DNA of 64,000 bases. Origin: Chryseobacterium sp. OSA05B (lineage in GTDB: Bacteria; Bacteroidota; Bacteroidia; Flavobacteriales; Weeksellaceae). The position numbers were made by a program, and so were the translations under genes. Location: the NCBI RefSeq assembly GCF_019970065.1, contig NZ_JAHXYH010000001.1:62001-126000 (forward strand), in the 5' to 3' direction. A model generated the notes under the pieces. The model made no database searches and was not told the origin of the DNA. It saw nothing but the letters and a program-made list of their open reading frames with translations. This document shows, piece by piece, positions 1 through 8,319 of the stretch (within the stretch, counting starts at the first letter, position 1; every line of letters starts with the position of its first letter).

Positions 1-188
1 TTGAACTTAAAGACCCTAGTAATCCCGGACAAATGAATCCTACTCTGGGAGGATCTGTAGGGTTTTATCAGACTTGTACGGGTATCCCTAATTATATAAC
101 CGGAACCAGTACACTGAATGGGATCAACTATGCATTTAAAGCAGAAGCTGTGACCTTCGGAGGAGATTTATGGATCAATGTCTGGTAA
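1..188 (+). CDS. C-terminal end of an unidentified protein (partial)
   Basis: Frame 3 is open from the window edge to a TAA at 186-188, giving about 61 residues and ending GGDLWINVW. The residues are rich in Gly, Thr, Asn and aromatic types (LGGSVGFYQTCTG, NYITGTSTLNG), as in secreted or surface beta-rich proteins. There is no recognisable domain and the start lies outside the window. A strong hairpin terminator follows the stop, which supports this as a genuine gene end. The function is not assignable. Confidence 0.6.
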   Translation, partial: ELKDPSNPGQMNPTLGGSVGFYQTCTGIPNYITGTSTLNGINYAFKAEAVTFGGDLWINVW

Positions 189-210
189 TCAGGTATTGAC
201 AATCAACAAA

Positions 211-236
211 AAAACGGGTCAAAGCCCGTTTTTTCT
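211..236. terminator. Rho-independent terminator, bidirectional
   Basis: A stem AAACGGG/CCCGTTT with a 6-nt loop is followed by a T run on the plus strand and preceded by an A run that becomes a T run on the minus strand. It lies between the plus-strand gene ending at 188 and the minus-strand gene ending at 256, so it can serve both. Confidence 0.85.
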
Positions 237-255
237 TTATTAGTTAGGTTTAAAA

Positions 256-588
256 TCATTTTCCTACATACATAAATCCTTTCTTTCCCGATTTAAAAGC
301 CGTTTCAATCCTTTTATAATCATCCACTTCATATTCATCAGCCTGAAGGATTTCCTCTTCCGTCACTTCGAAAAGCATTCCTTCCACTTCATCACCACTG
401 TTTCCGGAAAGTTCCAGGATCGGATGGTATTTCTGATTGCTTTTGCGCAACACTTCGGGATCGGTAATTTCTACCATTTTCATTGTATAGCCTATCAGGG
501 TATCTTTTTCACCTTCAAGAATTCTTCCGAATGTTTCAATTTGCACCTGCTCTTTCTGCAGGGTTCCGTAAGAAAATAAATGCACCAT
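256..588 (-). CDS. Gamma-glutamylcyclotransferase family protein (AIG2-like)
   Basis: 110 residues. The N-terminal MVHLFSYGTL carries the YGTL substrate-loop motif (residues 7-10) typical of the GGCT/AIG2 fold. A VEG strand signature follows at about 68-70, and E85 in ADEYEVDDY is the likely catalytic glutamate. Members release 5-oxoproline from gamma-glutamyl amines or peptides, but the exact substrate cannot be read from the sequence. Its ATG overlaps the stop of the upstream SGNH hydrolase by one base (TAATG on the minus strand), so the two are probably translationally coupled. Confidence 0.85.
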   Translation of the reverse strand: MVHLFSYGTLQKEQVQIETFGRILEGEKDTLIGYTMKMVEITDPEVLRKSNQKYHPILELSGNSGDEVEGMLFEVTEEEILQADEYEVDDYKRIETAFKSGKKGFMYVGK

Positions 589-1214
589 TATAAATATTTT
601 TCAATGATTGGTATTGCGGTTTCAGCCATTATGCCGTAGCCTTTTTCATTGGGATGAACTCCGTCTGCAGAAAGCAGAATTTCTTTATCTTCTGCCCATG
701 CAGCATAAAAATCAATATAATATAAAGCGCTTTCAGTGGCTATATCTTTAAGGATTTGATTATAAACTAATACATCTCCGTTGATCCGTAATTTTCCCGT
801 TGCAGATTCTACTCCATCTATCTTTTCAGAAAATGGAAGAATACTCACCAGATAAATGTCCCCGGAATAGTGTTTTGCATGCTGAATTGCTGTTTTGATA
901 TTATCCCTGAACTGATCAGGACTCACCATCTGACTTCCATCCTTTAGAGCAAGGTCATTGGCACCGTACCCGATAAAAACAATATTTCCTTCTGCAGAAT
1001 TTCTGGCAGCCAGTTCATGAGGCATTCTTTTCAGTAAGCCTTCTGTGGTTTCACCGCCTATTCCAAGATTGAAAAGAATCAGTTCATTTTTTCCTTCATG
1101 AAACTGCTGCAAGGCATATCTTTTCAGAATATCTACCCATCCGCCGAATACTCCGTCGTATTCTCCATAAGTAATGCTGTCGCCAAAGAACAGCCCGTAA
1201 ATCATTTTTTTCAT
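588..1214 (-). CDS. SGNH/GDSL family hydrolase
   Basis: 208 residues with all four SGNH blocks: GDSITYG (nucleophile S13), NLGIGGET (oxyanion glycine), GYGAND (N86) and DGVHP (D184 and H187). It is therefore a serine esterase, lipase or acylhydrolase of the TesA-like lineage. No signal peptide is evident, so it is probably cytoplasmic. It is the first gene of a two-gene unit with the gamma-glutamylcyclotransferase, sharing one base with it. A tandem heptamer repeat lies just upstream of its start. The substrate is unknown. Confidence 0.88.
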   Translation of the reverse strand: MKKMIYGLFFGDSITYGEYDGVFGGWVDILKRYALQQFHEGKNELILFNLGIGGETTEGLLKRMPHELAARNSAEGNIVFIGYGANDLALKDGSQMVSPDQFRDNIKTAIQHAKHYSGDIYLVSILPFSEKIDGVESATGKLRINGDVLVYNQILKDIATESALYYIDFYAAWAEDKEILLSADGVHPNEKGYGIMAETAIPIIEKYL

Positions 1215-1218
1215 TTTT

Positions 1219-1314
1219 AAAATTAGATGTTAGATATTAGAAATTAGATGTTAGTACTGTTGACCATAACTCATAACTCATAACTCATAACTCATCACTC
1301 ATCACTCATCATTC
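1219..1314. repeat. Intergenic tandem repeats: TTAGAT-type and ATAACTC heptamers
   Basis: Positions 1223-1252 contain repeated TTAGATgTTAGA-like units. Positions 1266-1314 hold seven tandem 7-mers: four ATAACTC, two ATCACTC and one ATCATTC. The heptamer tract starts 9 bases from the barstar stop codon at 1323-1325 on the minus strand. The same ATAACTC unit recurs at 40404-40444 in a similar position. Confidence 0.9.
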
Positions 1315-1322
1315 GTCCAATA

Positions 1323-1727
1323 TCAATCCAAAATTAGTCTAATATTCTTGTGTGATTCTATAATTTCAATTAAAATTTCAAAGAGTGTCTGACCTTTCCC
1401 TGAAAGCAGTTCATCCAGTTTTTGTTGAATTAATTCTACGTTAAAAGGTTTTCCCTGTCTGATTTTATTTTCGTAAAAAATACGGGTCGTTTCAAGTCCG
1501 AGATTTTCTCTTGATTTCTGGGATGCTTTCCATATGACCTCAACTTTATCTTTGTTTTCAAATACTCCGAAACCATCGTACAGGATATCATCGAAGCCAT
1601 CGAGTGTTCCTACTTTCCAGTCTGTATCTTTCATGAATACCAAAGAAGCTTCATCATAGAATCCGGCCAGATCTGAGAAACGGCTTCCATTGATTGTGAT
1701 TATTTTATTTTGATCTAAATTCAACAT
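1323..1727 (-). CDS. Barstar family protein (ribonuclease inhibitor-like)
   Basis: 134 residues. The opening KIITINGSRFSDLAGFYDEAS and the block DWKVGTLDGFDDILYDGFG match the barstar fold, where the aspartate-rich helix and loop face the active site of a barnase-type RNase. The C-terminal IEIIESHKNIRLILD is the usual final helix and strand. No barnase-like toxin gene is adjacent, so it is an orphan inhibitor here. It may neutralise a toxin encoded elsewhere or one delivered by competitors. The protein is acidic, as expected. Confidence 0.78.
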   Translation of the reverse strand: MLNLDQNKIITINGSRFSDLAGFYDEASLVFMKDTDWKVGTLDGFDDILYDGFGVFENKDKVEVIWKASQKSRENLGLETTRIFYENKIRQGKPFNVELIQQKLDELLSGKGQTLFEILIEIIESHKNIRLILD

Positions 1728-1814
1728 CTTACTTGTAAGATTTATTCCGTAAATATAAAAAAAGGGTTTTCTTGTGACTAAGTTATCTAATAAAAATTCA
1801 CATTTTTATCAATC

Positions 1815-2000
1815 ATGCATTAAGGATTTAACGCAAAGTTTTCATTCCAATACTGCATATTTTGAGGAGGCAAAGAAGGAATCAATTAACATTGATTCGA
1901 TTAAGCCGCGTATTATCCACTCGCTTCATTGGCGACGTAGTCGAGCTCTTTGCATTCCTTTAAATTCAACATCGTCTAAAGTAAAAACTTTGCGTCAAAA
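1815..2000. repeat. Palindromic intergenic element with CGCAAAG arms
   Basis: The gap between the barstar gene and purL contains AACGCAAAGTTTT at about 1830-1842 and its near reverse complement AAAACTTTGCGTC at about 1984-1996, with further internal GCAAAGA/TCTTTGC pairing. No credible gene fits. Degenerate CGCAAAG copies recur near 18460 and 34700, so this is probably a dispersed non-coding repeat. Confidence 0.6.
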
Positions 2001-2069
2001 AAATATAAGATTCAACACAAAACTTCCATGATTACATACTTGGTTTAAGAAAAGCAAAGAATTCTGATA

Positions 2070-2099
2070 TAAAAAAACGACCGCCATTCAGTGGCGGTC
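2070..2099 (-). terminator. Terminator of purL
   Basis: GACCGCCA/TGGCGGTC forms an 8-bp stem with a 5-nt loop (2079-2099). Seven A on the plus strand give a T run on the minus strand. It lies just after the purL stop at 2109. Confidence 0.9.
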
Positions 2100-2108
2100 A
2101 TTTCTATT

Positions 2109-5100
2109 TTATTTGAAGTATTCTACTCCGTTTTTGAATATGTTGTGGTAATTCGCGGTCGGTATGTTCTTCATGAGGCCTTCTGCAAAACGCTCCGGGT
2201 GTCCCATTCTTCCGTAAATCTTTCCGCACGGGCTGGTAACCCCTTCAATTCCGAATAATGAATTATTAGGATTGAATGGCATTCCGTGGGCAATGTTTCC
2301 GTCAAGATCGATATACTGAGTCGCAATCTGACCGTTTTCGTACAGTTTCTTGATTTCTTCTTCCGAAGCCATGAAACGTCCTTCACCGTGAGAAATTGGA
2401 ATGGTAAATACCTGATCTTTCATTCCTTTTAACCAAGGGCTTTCGTCATTGATCACTTTTACATTCACCATTTGTGAAATATGTCTTCTGATGGCATTGT
2501 GAGCCAATGTCGGAGAATTTTCATCCAAATCCTTAATTCTTCCGTAAGGTAACAGACCGGACTTAACCAAAGCCTGGAAGCCATTGCAAATTCCGATGAT
2601 CATTCCATCTCTGTCCAATAGTTCGTGAACAGCATTTCTCATCTTTTCGTTTTTAAGAACATTAACGATGAATTTCGCTGAACCGTCCGGCTCATCACCT
2701 GCTGAGAAACCACCAGAGAAGGCAAGAATCTGAGACGTTCTGATCTCTTCCACCCAAGCATCAATGCTTTCATCCAATAACTGGTGACTGATGTTTTTCA
2801 ACGGAAGACTGCTGATGACCGCTCCTTCTTTCTGGAATGCATTCAGGGTTTCGTACTCGCAGTTTGTTCCCGGGAATACAGGAGCAAATACTTTCGGCTG
2901 AGCAATTCCGTGTTTTTTAATGATGATATTTCTTGGATTGATTGAGTTTGATTTCTTATCGATTTCAACCGTTAATTTTTCTTTTTCCTGTGTTGGGAAA
3001 AGGTTTTCAAACGTTCCCGTGTACGCAGATTCAAGCTCTGAGATTTGAGATTCAAGATTGTTGATTTTTAAAATACCTGAATCTTTTACTTCACCGATCT
3101 GCTGAAGAGAAGTATTGCTCAGCTCTTCTTTTGATTCGATGATTAAGCTACCGATATTTTTAGCCAATAAAGCATTCTCATCAATCGTGATGTCTGCTCC
3201 CAATCTGTTTCCAAAGCTCATTTTTGCTAAAGCTACTGCGGCACCGCCTTCTTTAACGGTTTTCACAGAAACAATTTTACCAGCCTTGATATTGTCAAAA
3301 ATAAATCCAAAGATTTCTTTTAAGCTTTCATAATTAGGAAGTCCGTTTTCCTGAGGAATATGCTTAAAGAAATACAATTTATTTCCGGCGTTCTTGAATT
3401 CCGGCGAAATAACGTTTTTCTTCTCACCATTAGCGCAGGCAAATGAAATCAATGTCGGCGGAACATTCAGATCCTGATACGTACCACTCATCGAGTCTTT
3501 TCCTCCGATCGCAGCAAGACCAAGGTTGATCTGAGCGTCGTAAGCGCCTAAAAGAGATGCTAAAGGTTTCCCCCATTTCTCTGGATTCTGGCCCAGTTTT
3601 TCGAAATATTCCTGGAACGTTAATCTGATATTTTTATAATCCCCTCCCATAGCAGCAATCTTAGCTACACTTTCTACGACCGCATAAGAAGCTCCTAAGA
3701 GTGAATTCTGTTTTGAAATTGCGGTATCAAATCCCCAGCTTGCAAAAGAAACGGTTTCAATATCTTTTGCTCCTAAAATAGGCAGTGTTTGAGCACTTCC
3801 CTCCATCAATGTCTGCTGGTATTTTCCTCCAAGCGGCATCGCAACGGTAGTTCCGCCTACAGAAGAGTCGAACATTTCCAACAGTCCTTTTTGGGAAGCT
3901 ACATTTTTGTCGCTTAATATGGTCATGAAGTTCTCTTTTGTAAAAGCTGGTGTTTCTTCTTTTACTTCCTCAAGATGGGTAATTTTCACCTCCTGAGTTT
4001 TGGAACATCCGTTGGTATCTAAGAATTCTCTTGAAAGGTCGACGATTTTATCGCCTTTCCAGAACATCTGCATTCTTCCTGAATCGGTCACTTTTGCCAC
4101 TTCTACAGCAACAATGTTTTCGTCTTCACAGAATTTGATGAACTTTTCTTTGTCCTGCGGATCAACCACAACAGCCATTCTTTCCTGAGACTCAGAAATA
4201 GCAAGCTCGGTTCCGTTCAATCCTTCATATTTTAAAGGTAAAACATCCAGATTTACTTCTAATGAATCAGCAATTTCACCGATGGCCACAGAAACACCTC
4301 CTGCTCCGAAGTCGTTTGATTTCTTGATCAGCTTCGTTACTTCAGGATTTCTGAACAGTCTCTGGATTTTACGTTCTTCAACGGCATTTCCTTTCTGAAC
4401 TTCAGTAGACATGGTGTGGATACTGTTTTCATCCTGCACTTTTGAACTTCCGCTCGCTCCACCTACTCCGTCACGTCCTGTTGCCCCTCCTAAAATAATG
4501 ATGGAATCACCATTTTCCGGCTTATCACGTCTTACCCAATCTACAGGAACGGCTCCGGTAACGAATCCTACTTCCATTCTTTTGGCCTTATAGCCTTCGT
4601 CATAGATTTCAGAAACCATGGTAGTGGCTAAACCGATCTGGTTTCCGTAAGATGAATATCCGTTGGCAGCCTGTTTGGTGATGGTTTTCTGAGGTAATTT
4701 CCCTGGTAAAGTTTGATCAACCGGCTCTAAAACATCGGCGGCTCCCGTTAATCTCATCGCCTGGAATACAAATGATCTTCCGGACAAAGGATCTCTGATG
4801 GCTCCTCCCAAACAGGTTGAAGCTCCTCCGAAAGGTTCAATTTCAGTCGGGTGATTGTGGGTTTCATTTTTGAATAATAAATACCAAGGCTCTTTTTTAC
4901 CGTCGTATTCAGCTTCGATCTGGATGGTGCATGCATTGATCTCATCTGAGATAACAAGGTTCTCCAGATTCCCTGTTTTATGGAAATATTTACCACAAAC
5001 TGTCGCAAGATCCATTAAAGAGATTGGCTTCAGCTCACGGCCTAAGAATTTTCTCTTTTCGATATAGTCACTGAAAATAGTATCCAATGTCTGTTTGAAT

Positions 5101-5804
5101 GCTCCTTCAAACTGGATGTCTGACAATTCCGTTTCAAAAGTGGTATGACGGCAGTGGTCACTCCAATACGTGTCTAAAACTTTCAGTTCCGTTTCGGTAG
5201 GATTTCTTTTTTCTGTTTTAAAGTATTCCTGAATAAATTTCAGGTCATCCAATTCTAATGCAAAACCATGATTGTTGTAAAAGTTTTCAAGTTCAGCATC
5301 GTCGAAACTGATGAAATTTTCGTGGATCAAAACTTTTGACGGCACTTCATCTGCAGGAATGTTAAGAATAGAAAGATCTTTTTCCTGAGATTCCACTTTA
5401 TTGATCAGAAGGTCTTTGATTTTGACAAGATCTGCTTCAGAAACGCCTTCAAACTGGATCAGTTTTCCGCTTCTTACTTTAGATTTTTCATTCTCCGTGA
5501 GTAGAGCGATACACTGCTGCGCAGAATCTGCACGCTGATCGTACTGACCGGGAAGAAATTCCATGGCAAAACCAATCTCTGCGGCAGGGTTTTCTGTATG
5601 TAAAATATCGGTCACCGGATCTACGAAAGTGCTGTTGACCACCTTTTCGAATTCTCCGTCGTTCAGTCCGAAAATATCATACACATTATACACTTTCACA
5701 TTTTTGACCGCCGGAACGACTGCTTTTACTTCATCAAAAATTTTTGGACTTTCAACATCGAAAATTCCTCTTTTTTCTACGAAAATTCTTTTGTTATTAG
5801 ACAT
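2109..5804 (-). CDS. purL: Phosphoribosylformylglycinamidine synthase (FGAM synthase, large single-chain form)
   Basis: 1,231 residues, near the usual length of the fused PurL found in Proteobacteria and Bacteroidetes. It converts FGAR, glutamine and ATP to FGAM in step 4 of purine synthesis. The order is an N-terminal PurS-like region, a linker, two AIRS-type ATP-binding halves (DYWSDHCRHTTF, KNETHNHPTEIEPFGGAST, GGKDSMSGT) and a C-terminal class I glutamine amidotransferase. In the last domain I place the triad at C1073 (GICNGFQ), H1202 and E1204 (GHPER), with FPGTNCEYET upstream. It is complete, without frameshift. It has its own terminator and is not fused to other pur genes. purB lies about 2.5 kb upstream on the same strand, separated by two unrelated genes. 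Confidence 0.97.
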   Translation of the reverse strand: MSNNKRIFVEKRGIFDVESPKIFDEVKAVVPAVKNVKVYNVYDIFGLNDGEFEKVVNSTFVDPVTDILHTENPAAEIGFAMEFLPGQYDQRADSAQQCIALLTENEKSKVRSGKLIQFEGVSEADLVKIKDLLINKVESQEKDLSILNIPADEVPSKVLIHENFISFDDAELENFYNNHGFALELDDLKFIQEYFKTEKRNPTETELKVLDTYWSDHCRHTTFETELSDIQFEGAFKQTLDTIFSDYIEKRKFLGRELKPISLMDLATVCGKYFHKTGNLENLVISDEINACTIQIEAEYDGKKEPWYLLFKNETHNHPTEIEPFGGASTCLGGAIRDPLSGRSFVFQAMRLTGAADVLEPVDQTLPGKLPQKTITKQAANGYSSYGNQIGLATTMVSEIYDEGYKAKRMEVGFVTGAVPVDWVRRDKPENGDSIIILGGATGRDGVGGASGSSKVQDENSIHTMSTEVQKGNAVEERKIQRLFRNPEVTKLIKKSNDFGAGGVSVAIGEIADSLEVNLDVLPLKYEGLNGTELAISESQERMAVVVDPQDKEKFIKFCEDENIVAVEVAKVTDSGRMQMFWKGDKIVDLSREFLDTNGCSKTQEVKITHLEEVKEETPAFTKENFMTILSDKNVASQKGLLEMFDSSVGGTTVAMPLGGKYQQTLMEGSAQTLPILGAKDIETVSFASWGFDTAISKQNSLLGASYAVVESVAKIAAMGGDYKNIRLTFQEYFEKLGQNPEKWGKPLASLLGAYDAQINLGLAAIGGKDSMSGTYQDLNVPPTLISFACANGEKKNVISPEFKNAGNKLYFFKHIPQENGLPNYESLKEIFGFIFDNIKAGKIVSVKTVKEGGAAVALAKMSFGNRLGADITIDENALLAKNIGSLIIESKEELSNTSLQQIGEVKDSGILKINNLESQISELESAYTGTFENLFPTQEKEKLTVEIDKKSNSINPRNIIIKKHGIAQPKVFAPVFPGTNCEYETLNAFQKEGAVISSLPLKNISHQLLDESIDAWVEEIRTSQILAFSGGFSAGDEPDGSAKFIVNVLKNEKMRNAVHELLDRDGMIIGICNGFQALVKSGLLPYGRIKDLDENSPTLAHNAIRRHISQMVNVKVINDESPWLKGMKDQVFTIPISHGEGRFMASEEEIKKLYENGQIATQYIDLDGNIAHGMPFNPNNSLFGIEGVTSPCGKIYGRMGHPERFAEGLMKNIPTANYHNIFKNGVEYFK

Positions 5805-5880
5805 TAGATGTCAGATTTTAAATATTAGATTTATTACTTTCTTTTTACTTTTTTCAGAACCCATAACGGTCCTTTATATT

Positions 5881-7311
5881 TTAAAGCTTCAACGTCAGAT
5901 TATTATCATCTGTTCCGTCTGTATTGGAAGCATTTTTTGATGCATTGATCCAGTCGTCTCCGTTCAGAACCAGTTTAAAAGTATAGGTCTTTCCTTTTTC
6001 AAAACCGGATTTCGGAACTTCCAACTCGAAGCGGTTGTCTTCTTTCTTCGTTAACTGATAGTTCTTATGGTCTGTCTTCCAATCGTTGAAAGATCCAGCG
6101 ACAGAAGCACTATTGATCAGTTTTGAATTTAAATTCTTTGGATGTGTATACGTAAATACAACGTTATCTCCTTTCAGATAGTATCCTTCTGCTTCCTTTT
6201 TGCCTGGTTTTGTTGTCAGATCATTCATTAACTCAGCAGCAGAACTATAAAGCACCGGAAATGTATCCGGACCACTGACGTTTACAATAAAGCAGATTCC
6301 CGTATTCATTTCTGGATAGATGGCAAACCACACCTGGTCTCCGAATGCTCCACCATGCTTGTATCCTCTTTTCCCATGCTCACTAAGACCGAAGCCGTCC
6401 CAAAAATATCCATACCAGTCCCCTTTGCTGTTGCTGATGTTTCTTTGAGATTCCTGAGCAATTGAGTTTTTCGAATCCAGTTCATACTTTAAAAACTTCA
6501 CCAGATCTCCCATAGTGGATTTGGTTCTTACTCCACTGGCACCCCATAAATGGCTTATGAATTTTGGCATAAGGCGTCCGCTTGAATGATAACCATTCGC
6601 TAAGACCTCCCCTTTACCCAATTCCAGTTTGGTGTGATCCATTCCTGCTTTTGACAGGATGTTTTCTTTAAGCAGCGTTTCATAGCTTTTCCCGTAGATA
6701 TTTTCCAGCATCAGACCTGTCAGTTCAAGGCTTAAATTGCTGTAATCGTATTTGATTCCGGGTATTGTATCCAGTTTTACTTTTTGAAGATCCTGCTTAA
6801 AATGATCCTTTGTATAATTCTCTCCTAATGTATTGTATTGAAAAGGAGTTTCGTCTGACATTGTTTTCCGGATTTCGGTGTCATCAGGCAAACTGCGAGG
6901 CAATGCTGTCCTGTAGGAAATCAGATCTTTAATTTTAATGGGAGTTCCATTGTATTCTAAATTGGGATATGATCCTTTCAGATACTTACGGATATCGTCT
7001 TCAAGATTAATTTTATTTTCCAAAACAGCCTGAGCCAACAATTGTCCGGTAAAAAGCTTGGTAACAGATGCTATTTCAAAATAGGTATTGTCATCCGCTT
7101 TATTTCCCTTTCCTTTATCTATTTCCCCGAAATGTTTTGTGTACACTTTACCGTCTTTCACGATTCCGACCGATACGGAATAAGCCCCTGATTTTTCTTT
7201 TAATTTCTGTGCATTGGTCTCCATGATGGAATACACCAGTTTCTGGCTTTGTGAGAAGCTCTTTGAAGACACAAGAATCAATAAAAAAATCGACAGGTTT
7301 TTCATAGGCAA
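5881..7311 (-). CDS. Secreted serine hydrolase of the beta-lactamase class C/PBP fold with C-terminal CBM48-like domain
   Basis: 476 residues with a signal peptide ending near SFSQS. The PBP-like catalytic motifs are present: SVTK at 82-85 (nucleophile S82, K85), YSN at 190-192, and KHGGAFGDQVWF for the HxG/KTG box. The final 100 residues (VVFTYTHP, SVAGSFNDWK, YTFKLVLNGDDWINA) resemble an AMPK/CBM48 glycogen-binding Ig-like domain. Such enzymes act as esterases, D-amino-acid peptidases or muropeptide enzymes, so the substrate is open. It starts 3 bases after the WG-repeat gene ends, and the two are probably one operon. The start could be M1 or M3. Confidence 0.85.
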   Translation of the reverse strand: MPMKNLSIFLLILVSSKSFSQSQKLVYSIMETNAQKLKEKSGAYSVSVGIVKDGKVYTKHFGEIDKGKGNKADDNTYFEIASVTKLFTGQLLAQAVLENKINLEDDIRKYLKGSYPNLEYNGTPIKIKDLISYRTALPRSLPDDTEIRKTMSDETPFQYNTLGENYTKDHFKQDLQKVKLDTIPGIKYDYSNLSLELTGLMLENIYGKSYETLLKENILSKAGMDHTKLELGKGEVLANGYHSSGRLMPKFISHLWGASGVRTKSTMGDLVKFLKYELDSKNSIAQESQRNISNSKGDWYGYFWDGFGLSEHGKRGYKHGGAFGDQVWFAIYPEMNTGICFIVNVSGPDTFPVLYSSAAELMNDLTTKPGKKEAEGYYLKGDNVVFTYTHPKNLNSKLINSASVAGSFNDWKTDHKNYQLTKKEDNRFELEVPKSGFEKGKTYTFKLVLNGDDWINASKNASNTDGTDDNNLTLKL

Positions 7312-7314
7312 TTG

Positions 7315-8274
7315 TTATTTTACAAATTTATTAGGATTATCGAGATGTTCTTTCTGAAACTGTTCTGCTTCTTTTATTTCATTACTCAGCCATTCTTTGT
7401 AAGGAACCTTTTCATTATAATCCATGGCATACTTTTCCTGACCATCTTCTGAAACAAGGAATTTAAACCGTTCAGAAACCATACTGTCCATACTCGAAGC
7501 ATAGGTATTGATCTGGTAATAAGGAAAATTTTCTTTTGGCCTTTCTACAATTTCAAAAAGTAATTTCTTCTCGGCATCAGACATTTCAGGATAAACATTG
7601 ATGTAATACAATCCTGAAAGTGTTTTATTCTGCTTATAAAAAAACTGAAGAATGTTCTTCTCTTTTTCGTTGTATTGAAACGGATTCGGATAATATTTCC
7701 CTTGGATTTCTTTGTTTTTATCAGATGATTTCGCGATGGGCTTAACGGTTTCTCCTTTGGTGTTCAATACGCCCCAGGTTCCACCGACAATTGCTTTATG
7801 TTCATCTTCTGTTTTCTCCCAATCACAACCGTCACAAAATACTGCATAACCATAGTCAAAATAGGAAACAAAATCATGTCTGGCTTCTATGACTATTTTT
7901 CCGTTGCGATCAGCAAAACCTACTTTCCCATTCTTAGCGAATCTTCTGACTCCTTCTCTGAAATAATCTGCTCCATTGTCATAAAAGAATGGTCTGTACA
8001 GGAAGTTTCCTTTTTTATCGTACACATACCCCCAGGCATTTTTTTCTTTGGCTTCTCCTTTTTTGGAACCGTCGAAATAAATGGTTTCCTCTTTTACAAG
8101 CTCTCCATCTTCAAGATCCGAATATATTTTAAACTGGGCAGGAATGATGATTTTTCCATCCTGATCTTTTACTCCTGCTAATGTATCTTTTGAGATAAAA
8201 TACTTTAAAACCTCTTTCTTCTGGGAAAAAGAAAGGATGGGTATCATGGCAATGAGTAAAAGCGTTTTTTTCAT
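7315..8274 (-). CDS. WG-repeat-containing secreted protein
   Basis: 319 residues from the ATG at 8274, chosen because MKKTLLLIAMIPILSFSQ is a clean signal peptide; a start 30 bases further out would add a poor leader. The repeats have the form AGVKDQDGKIIIPAQF, GYVYDKKGNFLYRPFF, VGFADRNGKIVIEARHDF and WGVLNTKGETVKPI, typical of WG (KWG Leptospira-type) repeat beta-propeller-like proteins, which are common and uncharacterised in Flavobacteriia. The C-terminal 100 residues are helical and unlike the repeats. It is upstream of, and nearly contiguous with, the serine hydrolase gene. A role in surface binding is possible but not shown. Confidence 0.75.
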   Translation of the reverse strand: MKKTLLLIAMIPILSFSQKKEVLKYFISKDTLAGVKDQDGKIIIPAQFKIYSDLEDGELVKEETIYFDGSKKGEAKEKNAWGYVYDKKGNFLYRPFFYDNGADYFREGVRRFAKNGKVGFADRNGKIVIEARHDFVSYFDYGYAVFCDGCDWEKTEDEHKAIVGGTWGVLNTKGETVKPIAKSSDKNKEIQGKYYPNPFQYNEKEKNILQFFYKQNKTLSGLYYINVYPEMSDAEKKLLFEIVERPKENFPYYQINTYASSMDSMVSERFKFLVSEDGQEKYAMDYNEKVPYKEWLSNEIKEAEQFQKEHLDNPNKFVK

Positions 8275-8289
8275 GTTGAATCTAAAATA

Positions 8290-8317
8290 AAAAATGCAGC
8301 CCAAAAGACTGCATCTG
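8290..8317 (-). terminator. Terminator of purB
   Basis: On the minus strand GATGCAGTC and GGCTGCAT pair across a short loop, followed by TTTTTTATTTT. It sits directly after the purB stop at 8320. Confidence 0.85.
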
Positions 8318-8319
8318 TT

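Noticed and set aside
1266..1314. Tandem repeats considered as CRISPR
   Set aside because: The unit is 7 bases with no spacers, so this is a microsatellite. The same applies at 34825 and 40404, and no cas gene is present.
1774..2031. 85-codon plus-strand frame
   Set aside because: It lies across the palindromic CGCAAAG repeat, has no domain, and its residues reflect repeat translation.
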